This document shows, one piece after another, positions 9,353-18,885 of a DNA stretch of 64,000 nt. Both the position numbers and the translations under genes were made by a program. Below the pieces are notes generated by a model. The model was not told the origin of the DNA. It saw only the letters and a program-made list of their open reading frames with translations, and did not search any database. Positions within the stretch are counted from its first letter, which is position 1, and each line of letters opens with the position of its first letter. Where the stretch lies: the NCBI RefSeq assembly GCF_001598815.1, contig NZ_BCZQ01000006.1, positions 148,553 through 212,552 on the forward strand. The letters are read 5' to 3'. Origin of the DNA: Sphingopyxis terrae subsp. terrae NBRC 15098 (GTDB lineage Bacteria > Pseudomonadota > Alphaproteobacteria > Sphingomonadales > Sphingomonadaceae).

Positions 9353-10354
9353 ATGGATGGGAACGGTGAACATCACGCTAATGATGCCAAGCTGCCCGCC
9401 GCAGCGCGCGGCATGGGTCATGCTTCACCGTTCGACCGTCCCCAATGGTTCGACCTGCTTGCCGCGCATGGATTTGCCGGAGAAGGCCGATTCGATGCGG
9501 CGGGCTTCGCAGGCGAAACCGCGGCGTGGCTGCCGCTTCGGCGTGAAAAATCGAGCGTGCTTGCGGGCCTCGTCAACTGGTACAGCTTTGCAATCCGCCC
9601 GCTTTATACCGGCCAGGGCGACCATATGGCCGCGCTGCGCGACCTGTTCGCACGCGCCCGCACCGAGGCCGCACGCCTGACGCTCTATCCCGTGCCCGAT
9701 GCCGAAAAGGACAGCATCGCTGCCGCGATGCGCGCCGCCGGCTGGTGGGTGCGCGCGTTGCCGGCGGGCGATCGCCACTGGCTCGACCTGACGGGGCTCG
9801 ATCATGACGGCTGGTGGGCCACCCGCCCCGGCGCGCTGCGCAGCACGGTCCAGCGCAAGGCGAAAAAGAATATTGTCGCGATCGAGATTCTGACCGCATT
9901 CGACGCCGATGCCTGGGCGGCCTATGAGCATATCTACGCCGCGAGCTGGAAGCCCGAAGAGGGCGACCCCGCGCTGCTCCGCGCCTTTGCCGAGAGCGAA
10001 AGCGCGCGCGGCACCTTTCGCATGGGGCTGGCGCGGATCGACGGCGCAGCGGTGGCGGCGCAATATTGGACGGTCGAGGACGGCACCGCCTTCATCCACA
10101 AGCTCGCGCATGTCGAAGACAGTCTGAAGGCATCGCCCGGCACCCTGCTTTCGGCGGCTCTGTTCCGCCATGTCATCGCGGTCGATGGCGTGCGCCGTAT
10201 CGATTTCGGCACCGGCAACGACGCCTACAAGCGCGACTGGATGAACCGGCACGAGCCCTTGTGGCGATTGGAGGGTTTCAATCGCGGGCGCATCGCGGCA
10301 TGGGGACCGGCATTGAAGGCCTTTGCCCGTTCGCTGCTCAGGAAAGACACATGA
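9353..10354 (+). CDS. FemAB-like GNAT protein, PEP-CTERM system-associated
   Basis: A 333-residue protein with a FemAB/GNAT-type acyltransferase fold (for example LRSTVQRKAKKN and RIDFGTGNDAYKRDWM, conserved in the TIGR03019 group). FemAB proteins transfer aminoacyl groups; in XrtA loci the substrate is not known. It heads a rightward operon with the carrier protein, whose ATG overlaps this stop codon. The chosen ATG at 9353 lacks a strong ribosome site; GTG codons 20-25 bases upstream in the short divergent region and an ATG near 9413 are alternatives. Confidence 0.8.
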   Translation: MDGNGEHHANDAKLPAAARGMGHASPFDRPQWFDLLAAHGFAGEGRFDAAGFAGETAAWLPLRREKSSVLAGLVNWYSFAIRPLYTGQGDHMAALRDLFARARTEAARLTLYPVPDAEKDSIAAAMRAAGWWVRALPAGDRHWLDLTGLDHDGWWATRPGALRSTVQRKAKKNIVAIEILTAFDADAWAAYEHIYAASWKPEEGDPALLRAFAESESARGTFRMGLARIDGAAVAAQYWTVEDGTAFIHKLAHVEDSLKASPGTLLSAALFRHVIAVDGVRRIDFGTGNDAYKRDWMNRHEPLWRLEGFNRGRIAAWGPALKAFARSLLRKDT

Positions 10355-10617
10355 CCGAAGCCCATAAAGTCGATGCCACCCTTCGCGCCCTGCTCGCCGA
10401 CGTCCTCGGCCTTGGCGACGAACGCGCGGCAGCGCTGACCGAAGACAGCGGCCTGTTCGGCGAACTGCCCGAATTCGATTCCATGGCCGTCGCAACCGTG
10501 CTGACCGAGATGGAGGACCGTCTCGGCATCCTGATCGACGATGACGACGTCGACGGCGAAATCTTCGAAACCTATGGCAATCTGCTGCGCTTCGCCGAAC
10601 GCAAGGTTCAGGGCTGA
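10351..10617 (+). CDS. Acyl carrier protein of the XrtA locus
   Basis: An 88-residue acidic protein with the phosphopantetheine attachment motif FDSMAV (Ser44), typical of acyl carrier proteins. ATG overlaps the FemAB stop by four bases. It is likely charged by the adjacent acyl-CoA ligase or used by the FemAB-like transferase; this is inferred from the neighbourhood. Confidence 0.87.
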   Translation: MTEAHKVDATLRALLADVLGLGDERAAALTEDSGLFGELPEFDSMAVATVLTEMEDRLGILIDDDDVDGEIFETYGNLLRFAERKVQG

Positions 10618-10635
10618 CCGGCATGCGAGGGGCGA

Positions 10636-11310
10636 ATGGACGAGCATAGGCTTCGCATCGCGCCCGACGGCACGCCCCGCGCGACGATCCTGTTCGCGGC
10701 CCCCTTGTTCGAGGAAGCGAACCGCAGCCGCCGCACTATCGTACGCGCGATGCGCGCCTTGGCCGCGCAAGGTTTCGCCGCCGTGCTTCCCGACCTGCCG
10801 GGCCAGAATGAAAGCCCCGTCGCGCTCGCCGATGTCGATTTGAACCGGTGGCAGAGCGCCTTTGCCGAGGTGGCCAGTGAAATAGAAGGGCCGATAATTA
10901 TCGCCGCGCTGCGCGGCGGCGCGCTGATCGACCATCAGGCCGCGGCCGCAGCATGGTGGCGGCTGGCGCCCGTCGGCGGCGGCTCGCTGCTCCGCACCCT
11001 GCTGCGCGCGCGCGTCAGTGCCGATCGCGAGGCGGGCGTGACATCTTCGCTCGACAGCCTTCAGGAGCAAGCGAAAAGCGAGCCCTTGCTGCTCGCCGGC
11101 AATCGCCTGTCGCCGGCGATGGTCGTGTCCCTCGCGACAAGCGAGCCGCAGGCGGTCACGCCGCTGCGCACTGTGGCGCTGGGCAGCGGCGACGAAGCGA
11201 TTGCCGGCACGCCGCTGTGGCTGCGCGCCGAACCGGGCGAAGACGCCGCCATGGCTGATGCTATAGCCGCCGACATCGCCGCATGGAGCCGGACATGCGG
11301 CATCAGCTGA
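10636..11310 (+). CDS. Alpha/beta hydrolase, exosortase A system-associated (hydrolase 2-like)
   Basis: A 224-residue alpha/beta-hydrolase-like protein. The N-terminal block APLFEEANRSRRTIVRAM and the following LPDLPGQNES resemble the second hydrolase of exosortase-A loci (TIGR03101). The nucleophile elbow is degenerate: ALRGGALI occurs where a GxSxG would be expected, so catalytic activity is uncertain. It lies 18 bp after the carrier protein and overlaps the next hydrolase gene. Confidence 0.75.
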   Translation: MDEHRLRIAPDGTPRATILFAAPLFEEANRSRRTIVRAMRALAAQGFAAVLPDLPGQNESPVALADVDLNRWQSAFAEVASEIEGPIIIAALRGGALIDHQAAAAAWWRLAPVGGGSLLRTLLRARVSADREAGVTSSLDSLQEQAKSEPLLLAGNRLSPAMVVSLATSEPQAVTPLRTVALGSGDEAIAGTPLWLRAEPGEDAAMADAIAADIAAWSRTCGIS

Positions 11311-12086
11311 GCTTCCTTTGCGAAGACGCGGCGCTCGCCGCGAGCCTCGACGACGCGCCGGGAACGACCGGGCTGCTGATCGTGTCGGGCGGCAACGAGA
11401 TCCGCAGCGGCGCGCATCGCGGCATGGCGATGCTGGCGCAGCGGGTCGCGGCGGCGGGCCATCCGGTCTTTCGCTTCGACCGCCGCGGGATCGGTGACAG
11501 CGAGGGCGAAAATGGTGGCTATACGCGCAGCGGCGCCGACATCGCCGCCGCGATCGCCGCGTTTCGCACGGCTGCGCCGCACGTCACCCGCATCCTTGCC
11601 TTCGGCAATTGCGACGCGGCGAGCGCGCTGCTGCTGCACCAGCCGCTCCCGCTCGACGGTCTGATCCTCGCCAATCCGTGGACTTATGATGACGCGGAAC
11701 CAGATCCAGGCGAACAGCCGGCGCTGCCGCCAGCCTCGGCGATCCGCGCACGCTATCTGGCGCGGATCAAGGATCCGAAAAGCCTGCTGCGCCTGCTGAA
11801 GGGCGAGATCGATATCGGCAAACTGGTCCGCGGCCTGTCGGCGATGAAACGGACGCCGCAAGCCGCCGCACCCGACAGCCTCGCCGCGCGGCTCGACGCG
11901 GCGATGACCGCGCTGGCTTGCCCCTCGACGATCCTGCTCGCGACCGGCGACCGCACCGCGCAGGCATTCATCGCGCATTGCCGGCCCGCAAACATCCCGG
12001 TCGAACATCTCGAAAGCGCATCGCACAGCTTCGCTGGCGGTGACGCGGATTGGCTTTTTGCAAGAATATTGGAACGGCTGCGCTGA
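11295..12086 (+). CDS. Alpha/beta hydrolase, exosortase A system-associated (hydrolase 1-like)
   Basis: A 263-residue alpha/beta hydrolase matching the TIGR03100 group: GLLIVSGGNEIRSGAHRGMAM, then FRFDRRGIGDSEGENGGY, as in the family signature. The usual nucleophile Ser appears as FGNCDAAS, so the elbow holds Cys, which is also reported in this group. The conserved His near the C-terminus is in ASHSFAGGD. The ATG at 11295 has a GGAG site; an ATG at 11283 is the alternative. It overlaps the previous gene by 16 bp and ends the XrtA block. Confidence 0.8.
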   Translation: MRHQLSFLCEDAALAASLDDAPGTTGLLIVSGGNEIRSGAHRGMAMLAQRVAAAGHPVFRFDRRGIGDSEGENGGYTRSGADIAAAIAAFRTAAPHVTRILAFGNCDAASALLLHQPLPLDGLILANPWTYDDAEPDPGEQPALPPASAIRARYLARIKDPKSLLRLLKGEIDIGKLVRGLSAMKRTPQAAAPDSLAARLDAAMTALACPSTILLATGDRTAQAFIAHCRPANIPVEHLESASHSFAGGDADWLFARILERLR

Positions 12087-12131
12087 CGGCGGCTTTGGGA
12101 CCGAATGCGGACATTGCCACTTCCCCACCCG

Positions 12132-12158
12132 CTCACCCTGAGCTTGTAGAAGGGTGAA
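12132..12158. repeat. REP-like repeat (CCCTGAGCTTGTAGAAGGG type)
   Basis: CTCACCCTGAGCTTGTAGAAGGGTGAAC-like sequence with short complementary ends (CACCCT and AGGGTG). This is a widespread intergenic repeat type in sphingomonads and related bacteria; here it follows the last XrtA gene. Confidence 0.5.
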
Positions 12159-12189
12159 CGGAGTGGGGTAGGCGAGCCTATTCGCCTTT

Positions 12190-12265
12190 CGTCATCCCGG
12201 ACTTGATCCGGGATCCATTCACGCAGCGTCGGAACAATGGATTCCGGATCAAGTCCGGGATGACG
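12190..12265. repeat. Paired REP palindrome downstream of the pirin gene
   Basis: Two 28-bp arms (12190-12217 and 12238-12265) are inverted copies with a single mismatch, and each arm holds its own small palindrome (TCCCGGACTTGATCCGGGA). This is a common alphaproteobacterial REP type. It lies between the convergent XrtA hydrolase and pirin genes and may act as a bidirectional transcription stop. Confidence 0.75.
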
Positions 12266-12323
12266 GTGAAAAAAGTCGTTCGGCGCGACTCGCGAAATAT
12301 AGGCCCTGCAAGCTCGCAATCGA

Positions 12324-13208
12324 TCACGGATAGCCCGGCGTCTTGGGCGCGTCGGGCAGCGGAATGAATTCTTCGCTGTCGCCCGCGACCAGCGGGAAAT
12401 TGCCATTCTTCCAGTCGTGCTTCGCCTGATTGATCCGGTCGCGCGACGAGCTGACGAAATTCCACCACAGGTGCCGCGGGGTGCGGAAGGCTTCGCCGCC
12501 GAGCAGCATCACGCGTGCGTCGGTGGCGGCGCGCAGCGTCATCGCCTGCCCCGGCTTCAATATATAGAGGCTGTAACGGTCGAGCGCTTCGCCATCGAGG
12601 GTCGCATCGCCCATCGCGACCAGCACCGCGCGCTCGTCGGCCTCCGCTTCGATCGGCAGACTTGCCCCCGCCGCCATCAATATGTCGGCATAGATGGTCG
12701 CGGCGTGCTGGGTGATCGGCGATGTCGCGCCCCACAGCGTCCCCATGATCACGCGTGCCGACACCTTGCCGTCCTCGACCAGCGGCAGATCCTCCTTGGC
12801 GACATGCTCGAACGCCGGGTCGATCTCCTCCTTGCCGTCGGGCAGCGCCAGCCACGTCTGCATGCCCGAGATCGGCGATCCGGTCGCGCGCTCGGCCGCG
12901 GGCGTGCGCTCCGAATGGACGATGCCGCGCCCGGCGGTCATCAGATTGCACGCGCCCGGCCGGATCGTCGCCCAAGTGCCAAGACTGTCGCGATGGTCGA
13001 TCGCGCCTTCGAACAAATAGGTGACGGTGGCGAGGTTGATGTGCGGATGCGGGCGCACGTCCATCCCCTGCCCGATGTCGAAATGCGCCGGCCCGAACTG
13101 ATCGACGAAGATGAAGGGGCCGACCATCGTCCGCTCCTTGTTCGGCAGCGTGCGCCGCACATCGAAGGCCCCGATGTCATGGGTCGAGGGGGTAATGACA
13201 GTGAACAT
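12324..13208 (-). CDS. Pirin family protein
   Basis: A 294-residue bicupin. The N-terminal cupin carries the pirin metal motif (PHPHINLATVTYLFEG and later GRGIVHSERT), conserved in iron-containing pirins with quercetinase or redox-sensor roles. The start ATG overlaps the stop of the cupin gene (ATGA), so the pirin, cupin and DUF2200 genes form one operon. The REP palindrome lies just downstream. Confidence 0.88.
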   Translation of the reverse strand: MFTVITPSTHDIGAFDVRRTLPNKERTMVGPFIFVDQFGPAHFDIGQGMDVRPHPHINLATVTYLFEGAIDHRDSLGTWATIRPGACNLMTAGRGIVHSERTPAAERATGSPISGMQTWLALPDGKEEIDPAFEHVAKEDLPLVEDGKVSARVIMGTLWGATSPITQHAATIYADILMAAGASLPIEAEADERAVLVAMGDATLDGEALDRYSLYILKPGQAMTLRAATDARVMLLGGEAFRTPRHLWWNFVSSSRDRINQAKHDWKNGNFPLVAGDSEEFIPLPDAPKTPGYP

Positions 13209-13579
13209 CAGCCGATCCTTTCCAGCCTGTGGCGCGTCTTGTCGGTTTCGACCGTGCCGGTGTTGCGCGTCGATCCCGGTTCGAGCAGCAGCACATGGCA
13301 CTCGCCGTCCAGCGCCTCGGGACAATGTTCGGTTCCGTGCGGAACGATGATGAATTCGCCCGGCCCGACGATCACATCGCCGCTGCGCAGGCCCATCTTC
13401 ATCCGGCCCTGCACCACCAGAAACAATTCATCTTCCGTTTCATGGTGATGCCAGTCGAACTTGCCTTCGAATTTGACCAGCTTGACCTGAAAATCATTGA
13501 TGTCGCCGGCGACACGCGGGTTCCAGTGATCGTGGAAGGTCGCAAAGGCTGCGGCGAGGTTGACCTTGTCGATCGTCAT
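13208..13579 (-). CDS. Single-domain cupin protein
   Basis: A 123-residue protein with the cupin metal motif ([19 protein letters not shown], then PHGTEHCP). It has the size and motifs of small metal-binding cupins of unknown substrate. Both ends overlap its neighbours by ATGA, coupling it to DUF2200 upstream and pirin downstream. Confidence 0.85.
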   Translation of the reverse strand: MTIDKVNLAAAFATFHDHWNPRVAGDINDFQVKLVKFEGKFDWHHHETEDELFLVVQGRMKMGLRSGDVIVGPGEFIIVPHGTEHCPEALDGECHVLLLEPGSTRNTGTVETDKTRHRLERIG

Positions 13580-13935
13580 GGCACGGGCGCCCGCAATATC
13601 TTGTCCATCGCCTTGCCCTTCGCCAGTTCGTCGATCAGCTTGTCGAGATAGCGTATCTCGCGCATCAGCGGATCGTCGATTTCTTCGATACGCACGCCGC
13701 AGATGACGCCGCGAATCTGCGTGCGTGCCGCATTCATCGCCGGCGCGCCCGCGATAAAGCTGGCGTAATCGGTGCCGGCCGCGAGCAACGCCTTGAGCTC
13801 CCGCTGGCTGTAGCCGGTGAGCCAACCGATAACCTGATCCACCTCGGCCTTCGTTCGCCCCTTGCGTTCGGCCTTGGCGACCAGCAGCGGGTAAACCTTC
13901 GCGAAGCTCATGCGATAGATGCGATGCTCGGTCAT
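13576..13935 (-). CDS. DUF2200 domain-containing protein
   Basis: A 119-residue protein beginning [19 protein letters not shown], with [22 protein letters not shown], matching the small DUF2200 family across its length. Function unknown. First gene of the three-gene operon with the cupin and pirin. Confidence 0.85.
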   Translation of the reverse strand: MTEHRIYRMSFAKVYPLLVAKAERKGRTKAEVDQVIGWLTGYSQRELKALLAAGTDYASFIAGAPAMNAARTQIRGVICGVRIEEIDDPLMREIRYLDKLIDELAKGKAMDKILRAPVP

Positions 13936-13942
13936 CCGCGCC

Positions 13943-14221
13943 TCATTCGCCCGGCGCGAGCGCCCGGATCGCCAGCGCGTGAACGCGGTTGCCCGGCATG
14001 TCGCCGAGCGCCTTGTTCACTGCCCGCTGGCGCGCGACGCGGGTCTGGCCCGCGAAGCCCGCCCATCGGATCGTCAGGCTGAAATGCGATTCGCCGCTGC
14101 CGTCATCGCCGGCGTGGCCGTGATGCTGGGCGCTGTCGTTATTCAGGGTGAAATCGGCGTCGGGGAAAGCCGCGGCGAGCAGCGCTTCCATTTCGCGTTG
14201 GGCTGGACCTTTTTGCGTCAT
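13943..14221 (-). CDS. BolA family protein
   Basis: A 92-residue BolA-like protein. It has the helix-strand pattern of the family, an [10 protein letters not shown] segment with the His that can bind Fe-S clusters with monothiol glutaredoxins, and the VxRxRxVNKALGD-type helix ([12 protein letters not shown]). ATG 14221 was chosen; ten further residues upstream are open but not family-like. The J-domain gene starts divergently and the two 5' ends are very close. Confidence 0.83.
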   Translation of the reverse strand: MTQKGPAQREMEALLAAAFPDADFTLNNDSAQHHGHAGDDGSGESHFSLTIRWAGFAGQTRVARQRAVNKALGDMPGNRVHALAIRALAPGE

Positions 14222-14249
14222 GCCCCCATGTTGGGAGCAGATACCCAGC

Positions 14250-14840
14250 ATGACAAGCCCCCGCTCCCCCCGATTCCACGGCCGCGTTCCGCGTGAGGCC
14301 CCTTGCGCCGTTCCCGGCTGCCAAGAGCCCGGCGAATTTCGCGCCCCCGCGTCGCCGCATCGCTCGCCCGACGGACCGCCGCCCTATCGCTGGCTGTGCC
14401 TCGATCATGTTCGCGAATTCAACGCGGGCTATAATTATTTCGAGGGCATGAATGCCGACCAGATCATGGCCGCGCAGTCGCCGACCGCGGGTTGGGAGAC
14501 CGAAAGCCGCACCTTTCGCGCTGCCGGCAGCGCCGACCTGCCGCCGCGCTGGGCCGATTTCAAGGATCCGATGGATGCGCTCGGCGCGCGCTTTCGCCAG
14601 CGCATGGACGAGGCGCGGCGCGAAGCCGCCGACCCGCGCTTCACGCGCGAGGAGCATCGCGCGCTGCAACTGATGGGGCTCGCCACCGATGCCGACCGCG
14701 CCGCGCTGCGCCGCCGCTACAGCGAGCTGGTGCGCAAATATCACCCCGACCGCAACGGCGGCGACCGCAGCCATGAGGTGCGGCTGGGCGAAGTCGTCGC
14801 GGCCTATCAATTGCTGCGCAAGACCAAGGCATTTGCATAG
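14250..14840 (+). CDS. J-domain (DnaJ-like) protein
   Basis: A 196-residue protein. Residues 15-50 contain a Cys pair and His typical of a small zinc-binding region (CAVPGCQEPGEF, WLCLDHV). The C-terminal 60 residues are a J domain with the HPD motif in RKYHPDRNGGD. It should stimulate an Hsp70 partner. ATG 14250 avoids the overlap with bolA and starts family-like (MTSPRSPRFHGR). Confidence 0.85.
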   Translation: MTSPRSPRFHGRVPREAPCAVPGCQEPGEFRAPASPHRSPDGPPPYRWLCLDHVREFNAGYNYFEGMNADQIMAAQSPTAGWETESRTFRAAGSADLPPRWADFKDPMDALGARFRQRMDEARREAADPRFTREEHRALQLMGLATDADRAALRRRYSELVRKYHPDRNGGDRSHEVRLGEVVAAYQLLRKTKAFA

Positions 14841-14851
14841 GAGAGGCACGG

Positions 14852-15289
14852 ATGAGCGAACTCGACGCGGCGCGGATCGAAACGGTGAAACGCCATATGG
14901 CGCTGGAGATCACCCACGACTGGGACGGGGTGATCGCGACCTTCGACCATCCGCGCTACGAACTGCTCGGCCCCGGCACCGTCTTTGACGGCGAGGCGGC
15001 GGTGCGATCCTATTTCGCCGCGTCGCGCGAGCCCTTCCCCGATCAGGCGAACGAGATCATCGCGATCGCCGCCGACGCGGCGACGAATACGGTGCTCGTC
15101 GAATTCTGGCTGACGGGCACGCACCTCGGCCCGCTGAAGCTGGGGCTGCGCACCGTCGAGCCGACGGGCAAGGCCTTTCGTATCCGTATGGCGGCGAGTT
15201 TCGAATTCGCACCAGGCAGCGACCGGATCGTCTGCGAGCGTCCCTATTACGACCAGTCGGCGGTGATGAAGGCGCTTGATCTGTTCTGA
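14852..15289 (+). CDS. SnoaL-like / NTF2-fold protein
   Basis: A 145-residue NTF2-like protein (RHMALEITHDWDGVIATF, then YFAASREPFPDQ) resembling SnoaL-type ester cyclases. Substrate unknown. It has a GAGAGG ribosome site and follows the J-domain gene by 11 bp. Confidence 0.8.
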   Translation: MSELDAARIETVKRHMALEITHDWDGVIATFDHPRYELLGPGTVFDGEAAVRSYFAASREPFPDQANEIIAIAADAATNTVLVEFWLTGTHLGPLKLGLRTVEPTGKAFRIRMAASFEFAPGSDRIVCERPYYDQSAVMKALDLF

Positions 15290-15389
15290 ATAAGGCGTTG
15301 CAAGGGGCAACCCATCGCGATACCGCGCTAGCCGAAGCGTCGGCCCGTCCGGCGACTCTCTCCCGATGCGTTTTGCTGGACCTTGCGAC

Positions 15390-16379
15390 ATGACCGATAT
15401 TCCGAACAGCCTTCCCGACCATCATGGTTCGACGCTGCTGGCAGCGCCCGATACCGAGGTCGATGCGCGCGAGCTGTTCGGGGTCGACATCGACATGAAG
15501 GTGCCGGCGTTCAGCGAATCCGACGAGCGGGTTCCCGACCTCGACCCCTCCTATGTCTTCGACGGCGACACCACGCTCGCGATCCTCGCGGGCTTCAAAT
15601 ATAACCGCCGCGTCATGGTGCAGGGCTATCACGGCACCGGCAAATCGACGCATATCGAACAGGTGGCGGCGCGGCTGAAATGGCCGTGCATCCGTATCAA
15701 CCTCGACGCGCATATCAGCCGCCTCGACCTTGTCGGGCGCGATGCGATCGTGCTGCGCGACGGCAAGCAGGTGACCGAATTCCGCGAAGGCCTGCTTCCC
15801 TGGGCGCTGCAGACGCCGACCGCGCTCGTCTTCGACGAATATGACGCGGGGCGGCCCGACGTGATGTTCGTGATCCAGCGCGTGCTGGAGGCCGAAGGCA
15901 AGCTGACGCTGCTCGATCAGAACCGCGTCATCCGCCCGAACCCGCACTTCCGCCTGTTCGCCACCGCGAACACCGTCGGGCTGGGCGACACGAGCGGGCT
16001 CTATCACGGCACGCAGCAGATCAACCAGGGCCAGATGGACCGCTGGAACATCGTCGTGACGCTGAACTATCTGCCCGCGGCGACCGAGAGCGAGATCATC
16101 CTGAAGAAGGTGCCGGGCACCGACGATGCCACCGTCGCCAATATGGTGAAGGTTGCGGATCTGACGCGTCAGGGCTTCGTCAACGGCGATATCTCGACTG
16201 TCATGTCGCCGCGTACCGTCATCAGCTGGGCGCAGAATGCGGCGATCTTCCACAGCCTGGGCTTCGCCTTCCGCCTGTCGTTCCTCAACAAGTGCGACGA
16301 GGCCGAGCGGATGATCGTCGCCGAATATTATCAGCGCGTGTTCGGCGAAGACCTGCCCGAAGGCGTCGTCGGCAAATAA
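15390..16379 (+). CDS. cobS: Cobaltochelatase subunit CobS
   Basis: A 329-residue AAA+ ATPase. Walker A is [14 protein letters not shown]; Walker B is [14 protein letters not shown]; sensor and arginine-finger regions follow ([14 protein letters not shown]). The N-terminal segment [20 protein letters not shown] is the CobS-specific start. CobS works with CobT as the chaperone complex that drives CobN in aerobic B12 synthesis. cobT lies 2.5 kb downstream on the same strand. An ATG at 15366 is in frame but has no ribosome site. Confidence 0.93.
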   Translation: MTDIPNSLPDHHGSTLLAAPDTEVDARELFGVDIDMKVPAFSESDERVPDLDPSYVFDGDTTLAILAGFKYNRRVMVQGYHGTGKSTHIEQVAARLKWPCIRINLDAHISRLDLVGRDAIVLRDGKQVTEFREGLLPWALQTPTALVFDEYDAGRPDVMFVIQRVLEAEGKLTLLDQNRVIRPNPHFRLFATANTVGLGDTSGLYHGTQQINQGQMDRWNIVVTLNYLPAATESEIILKKVPGTDDATVANMVKVADLTRQGFVNGDISTVMSPRTVISWAQNAAIFHSLGFAFRLSFLNKCDEAERMIVAEYYQRVFGEDLPEGVVGK

Positions 16380-16413
16380 GGCGGGAGGGCGCGATGCGCC
16401 CTTTCCCTCGCGT

Positions 16414-17490
16414 TCAGCGCAGCACCGCCTCGGCATCGACGAGCCGGATGTCGTGCATCATGTTCAGAGAGGCTTCGAAATAGCCCTTGTGCGACGCGCC
16501 GACGATGACGAGCGCGCGCGCCCCGGGCTGCGCCGCCATCGCGGCGCGGATATTGGCGACCATGCGCAGGTTCCGCGTTTCCCACCAGCCGGTGTAGTAG
16601 CGGCCGTAATGCTGCGGCGAGGGTTCGGCGAGCGCGGCGCCGAAATCGCTGTCGAACGCCATCCGCATCGCCTCCGGGCTGTTGTAGGCGCGATAGAGGG
16701 CGAGCACGCCGTCACCGTCGAGCCGCTTTCTGAGGTCGGCATCGATAGCGCTGCGCTTCGCGGTCACCGGATTGTCCCAAGCGCGCTGGATCGCTTCGCC
16801 ATAACCCGCTTCGCCCGCAACGCGGTTGATCGTCGCATCGGCGCTGTGATCGTCGACCGAATAGACCCGGTCGAGTCCCAGCCGCGCGGCCAGCGCCGCG
16901 CCGATCAGGAAATTTTCGTTGCGGCGTGTTGTCAGCATCGTCAGGCGCTCGACCAGCACCGCATCGAGCCCATCGCCCGCGCGCCGTTCGGTCGCAGGCA
17001 AGCGCAACCATTGGACCAGCGCCGATGCCTGCTCGCCGCCCGCCAGGAAAACCGCGGCGAGATGCCGGCGCTGCGCCGCGGTGGGCTCGGCGGGCCAGTC
17101 GGCGAGGAGCCGCTCCGCCTCAACCGTCGCCGCCGGAACGTCGAGCCCCGTCGCCGCGCGCGCCGGTTCGGGGTTCCAGCAATAATCGTCATACACGCCG
17201 GGATAGATCGGTTTGTAGCGCAGCAGCATCTCGCAATCGGGACCCGAGAGCCCTTCGATGGTGACGATCTGCGGTCGCCACGCGGCGAGCCTAGTCAGCA
17301 GCGGGTCGAGGGCTTTGGCATCGAAATCCTTGGGAAAGCCCGACAGGTGCGGCGATCCGAGCACGAGTGCCTGCCCCGGCTCGCCCGCGACAGTCTGCTT
17401 GAGCCGGCTGGGGTCGAAGCTCGGCTCATAGGCGGGAGCCGCGGGCGCGGCGGTTGCAGCGAGCATCAGCGCGGCAAGTGCGAACATCAT
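16414..17490 (-). CDS. Secreted DUF5694 domain-containing protein
   Basis: A 358-residue protein with a Sec signal peptide (MMFALAALMLAATAAPAAP). The mature part has the TraB/DUF5694 pattern: LVLGSPHLSGFPKDFD, EGLSGPDCEMLLRYKPIY and a C-terminal RALVIVGASHKGYFE. The two metal-binding GxxH/GASH motifs suggest a TraB-type hydrolase fold. ATG 17490 has GGAAGG upstream; GTG 17511 is an alternative. It is convergent to cobS and lies between cobS and cobT. Confidence 0.75.
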   Translation of the reverse strand: MMFALAALMLAATAAPAAPAYEPSFDPSRLKQTVAGEPGQALVLGSPHLSGFPKDFDAKALDPLLTRLAAWRPQIVTIEGLSGPDCEMLLRYKPIYPGVYDDYCWNPEPARAATGLDVPAATVEAERLLADWPAEPTAAQRRHLAAVFLAGGEQASALVQWLRLPATERRAGDGLDAVLVERLTMLTTRRNENFLIGAALAARLGLDRVYSVDDHSADATINRVAGEAGYGEAIQRAWDNPVTAKRSAIDADLRKRLDGDGVLALYRAYNSPEAMRMAFDSDFGAALAEPSPQHYGRYYTGWWETRNLRMVANIRAAMAAQPGARALVIVGASHKGYFEASLNMMHDIRLVDAEAVLR

Positions 17491-17623
17491 TTTCCTTCCC
17501 TGTCGCTGCACGGCCGACCGCGCGCAGTGGAGCCACTATACCAACGTGTATTAATTCATCAATACAGCCTGAAGCCGCACTTCGCGCTTCCAAAGCCCGC
17601 TGCGCTCTGCCAGCGTCGCCGCC

Positions 17624-18838
17624 ATGATCCGGCGATTCCCGCGCATGCCCCGCCCCCCCAAGCGCTTGCTCGCTTTCGCTCTCGCCCTCCCGCTTGCAGG
17701 GTGTGCGACCGCGGTCGATTATGGCAAGGTTCCGCATTCGGCCTATGTCGCCGACGCACGCTGCACCGCGCAGGCCGGGGCGGAGGTCGATACCGCGGCG
17801 CTGCCGCTCTTCTTCGTGACGAGCCGCCTACCCGATTGCCGGACGCCCGACATCCGGCTGACCAACCATCGCGGCGACCGCATCCGCTATGGCCGCTTTG
17901 CAGCGCCGCACGACAGGAAGGTCGACGGCAAGACACGCTTTCTGACCCCGCTTGCCTTTCAGGAGGCGGGCGACTGGTGGGCGGGTCTGCAGGCCGAAAC
18001 CGATCGCCGTCAGGGCCGCGTCCTCCTCTATGTCCATGGCTATCGCGAGACGTTCGAAACGACGTCGAAGGATGCGGCGCAGATCGCGCGGATGACCGGT
18101 TTCGACGGGCCCATCGTCGAATATAGCTGGCCGTCGCAGGGCAAGCTGCTGAGCTATGCCGTCGACGAAACCAACATGTATCATGACGTGCGCAATTTCC
18201 GCCTGTTCCTGAAGGCGCTGGCCGAGCGTCCGTGGGTAAAGGAAATCGTCGTCGTTTCGCATTCGCTCGGCGCGCGGCTGGTGATACCCGCAATCGCCTA
18301 TGTCGACCGGACGGCGCCGAGCGCGGACAGCAGCAACATTTCCAACATCATCCTCGCCTCGCCCGATTTCGACCGCGAGACGTTCGAGCGCGACATTGCG
18401 AACGACGTGCTCGCCACCGCGCGGGTCGCGCGCGACCGACGCATCACCGCCTATGTATCGCGCAGCGACAAGGCGCTGGCGGCATCGCGCGCGCTGCACG
18501 GCTATCCGCGGCTCGGCTCTCCGTATTGCTTCGATCCGTTCGAGGCGGCGGATCTGCGCGCAAAGGGCCTGCCCGAACGCTGCTATGCCGCCGCCATTCC
18601 CGGCCTGACGATCGTCGACACCACCGACATTTCGCGCGGATCGACGGGGCACAGCGATTTCCTGCGCAGCGCGCTCGCCTGCATGGATTTTGTCGACATG
18701 ATCCGCGGCAAGCGCAGTCGGCCCGAACGCACGCCCACGCATCTCGCCCATGTCTTTCGCCTCGCCCCCGATCCGCAGATGCCGAGCCGGCTCGACGAGA
18801 CGATTTGCAACCGTCTCCCCGATGGCGACAAGGATTAG
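17624..18838 (+). CDS. Lipoprotein alpha/beta hydrolase (DUF900 type)
   Basis: A 404-residue hydrolase with a lipoprotein signal (LPLAGC, Cys near 27). The DUF900 domain contains VLLYVHGYRETFETT and the nucleophile elbow SHSLGARLV; the catalytic His is likely in STGHSDFL. It resembles esterase-like lipoproteins of unknown substrate. A second ATG at 17645 is possible, but it shortens the signal peptide. Confidence 0.78.
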   Translation: MIRRFPRMPRPPKRLLAFALALPLAGCATAVDYGKVPHSAYVADARCTAQAGAEVDTAALPLFFVTSRLPDCRTPDIRLTNHRGDRIRYGRFAAPHDRKVDGKTRFLTPLAFQEAGDWWAGLQAETDRRQGRVLLYVHGYRETFETTSKDAAQIARMTGFDGPIVEYSWPSQGKLLSYAVDETNMYHDVRNFRLFLKALAERPWVKEIVVVSHSLGARLVIPAIAYVDRTAPSADSSNISNIILASPDFDRETFERDIANDVLATARVARDRRITAYVSRSDKALAASRALHGYPRLGSPYCFDPFEAADLRAKGLPERCYAAAIPGLTIVDTTDISRGSTGHSDFLRSALACMDFVDMIRGKRSRPERTPTHLAHVFRLAPDPQMPSRLDETICNRLPDGDKD

Positions 18839-18885
18839 AGCCGATGCTCTTCCTTCGTCGGTGAAAGCCCGTTAGAGCCGATTCG

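Noticed and set aside
12382..13448. Long plus-strand frames opposite the pirin and cupin genes
   Set aside because: The minus-strand genes have clear families and coupled starts; the plus-strand frames are Arg-rich shadows.
16453..18126. A 557-codon plus-strand ORF across the DUF5694 gene
   Set aside because: It is antisense to the DUF5694 gene and overlaps the lipoprotein hydrolase in another frame; the composition is typical of a shadow ORF.
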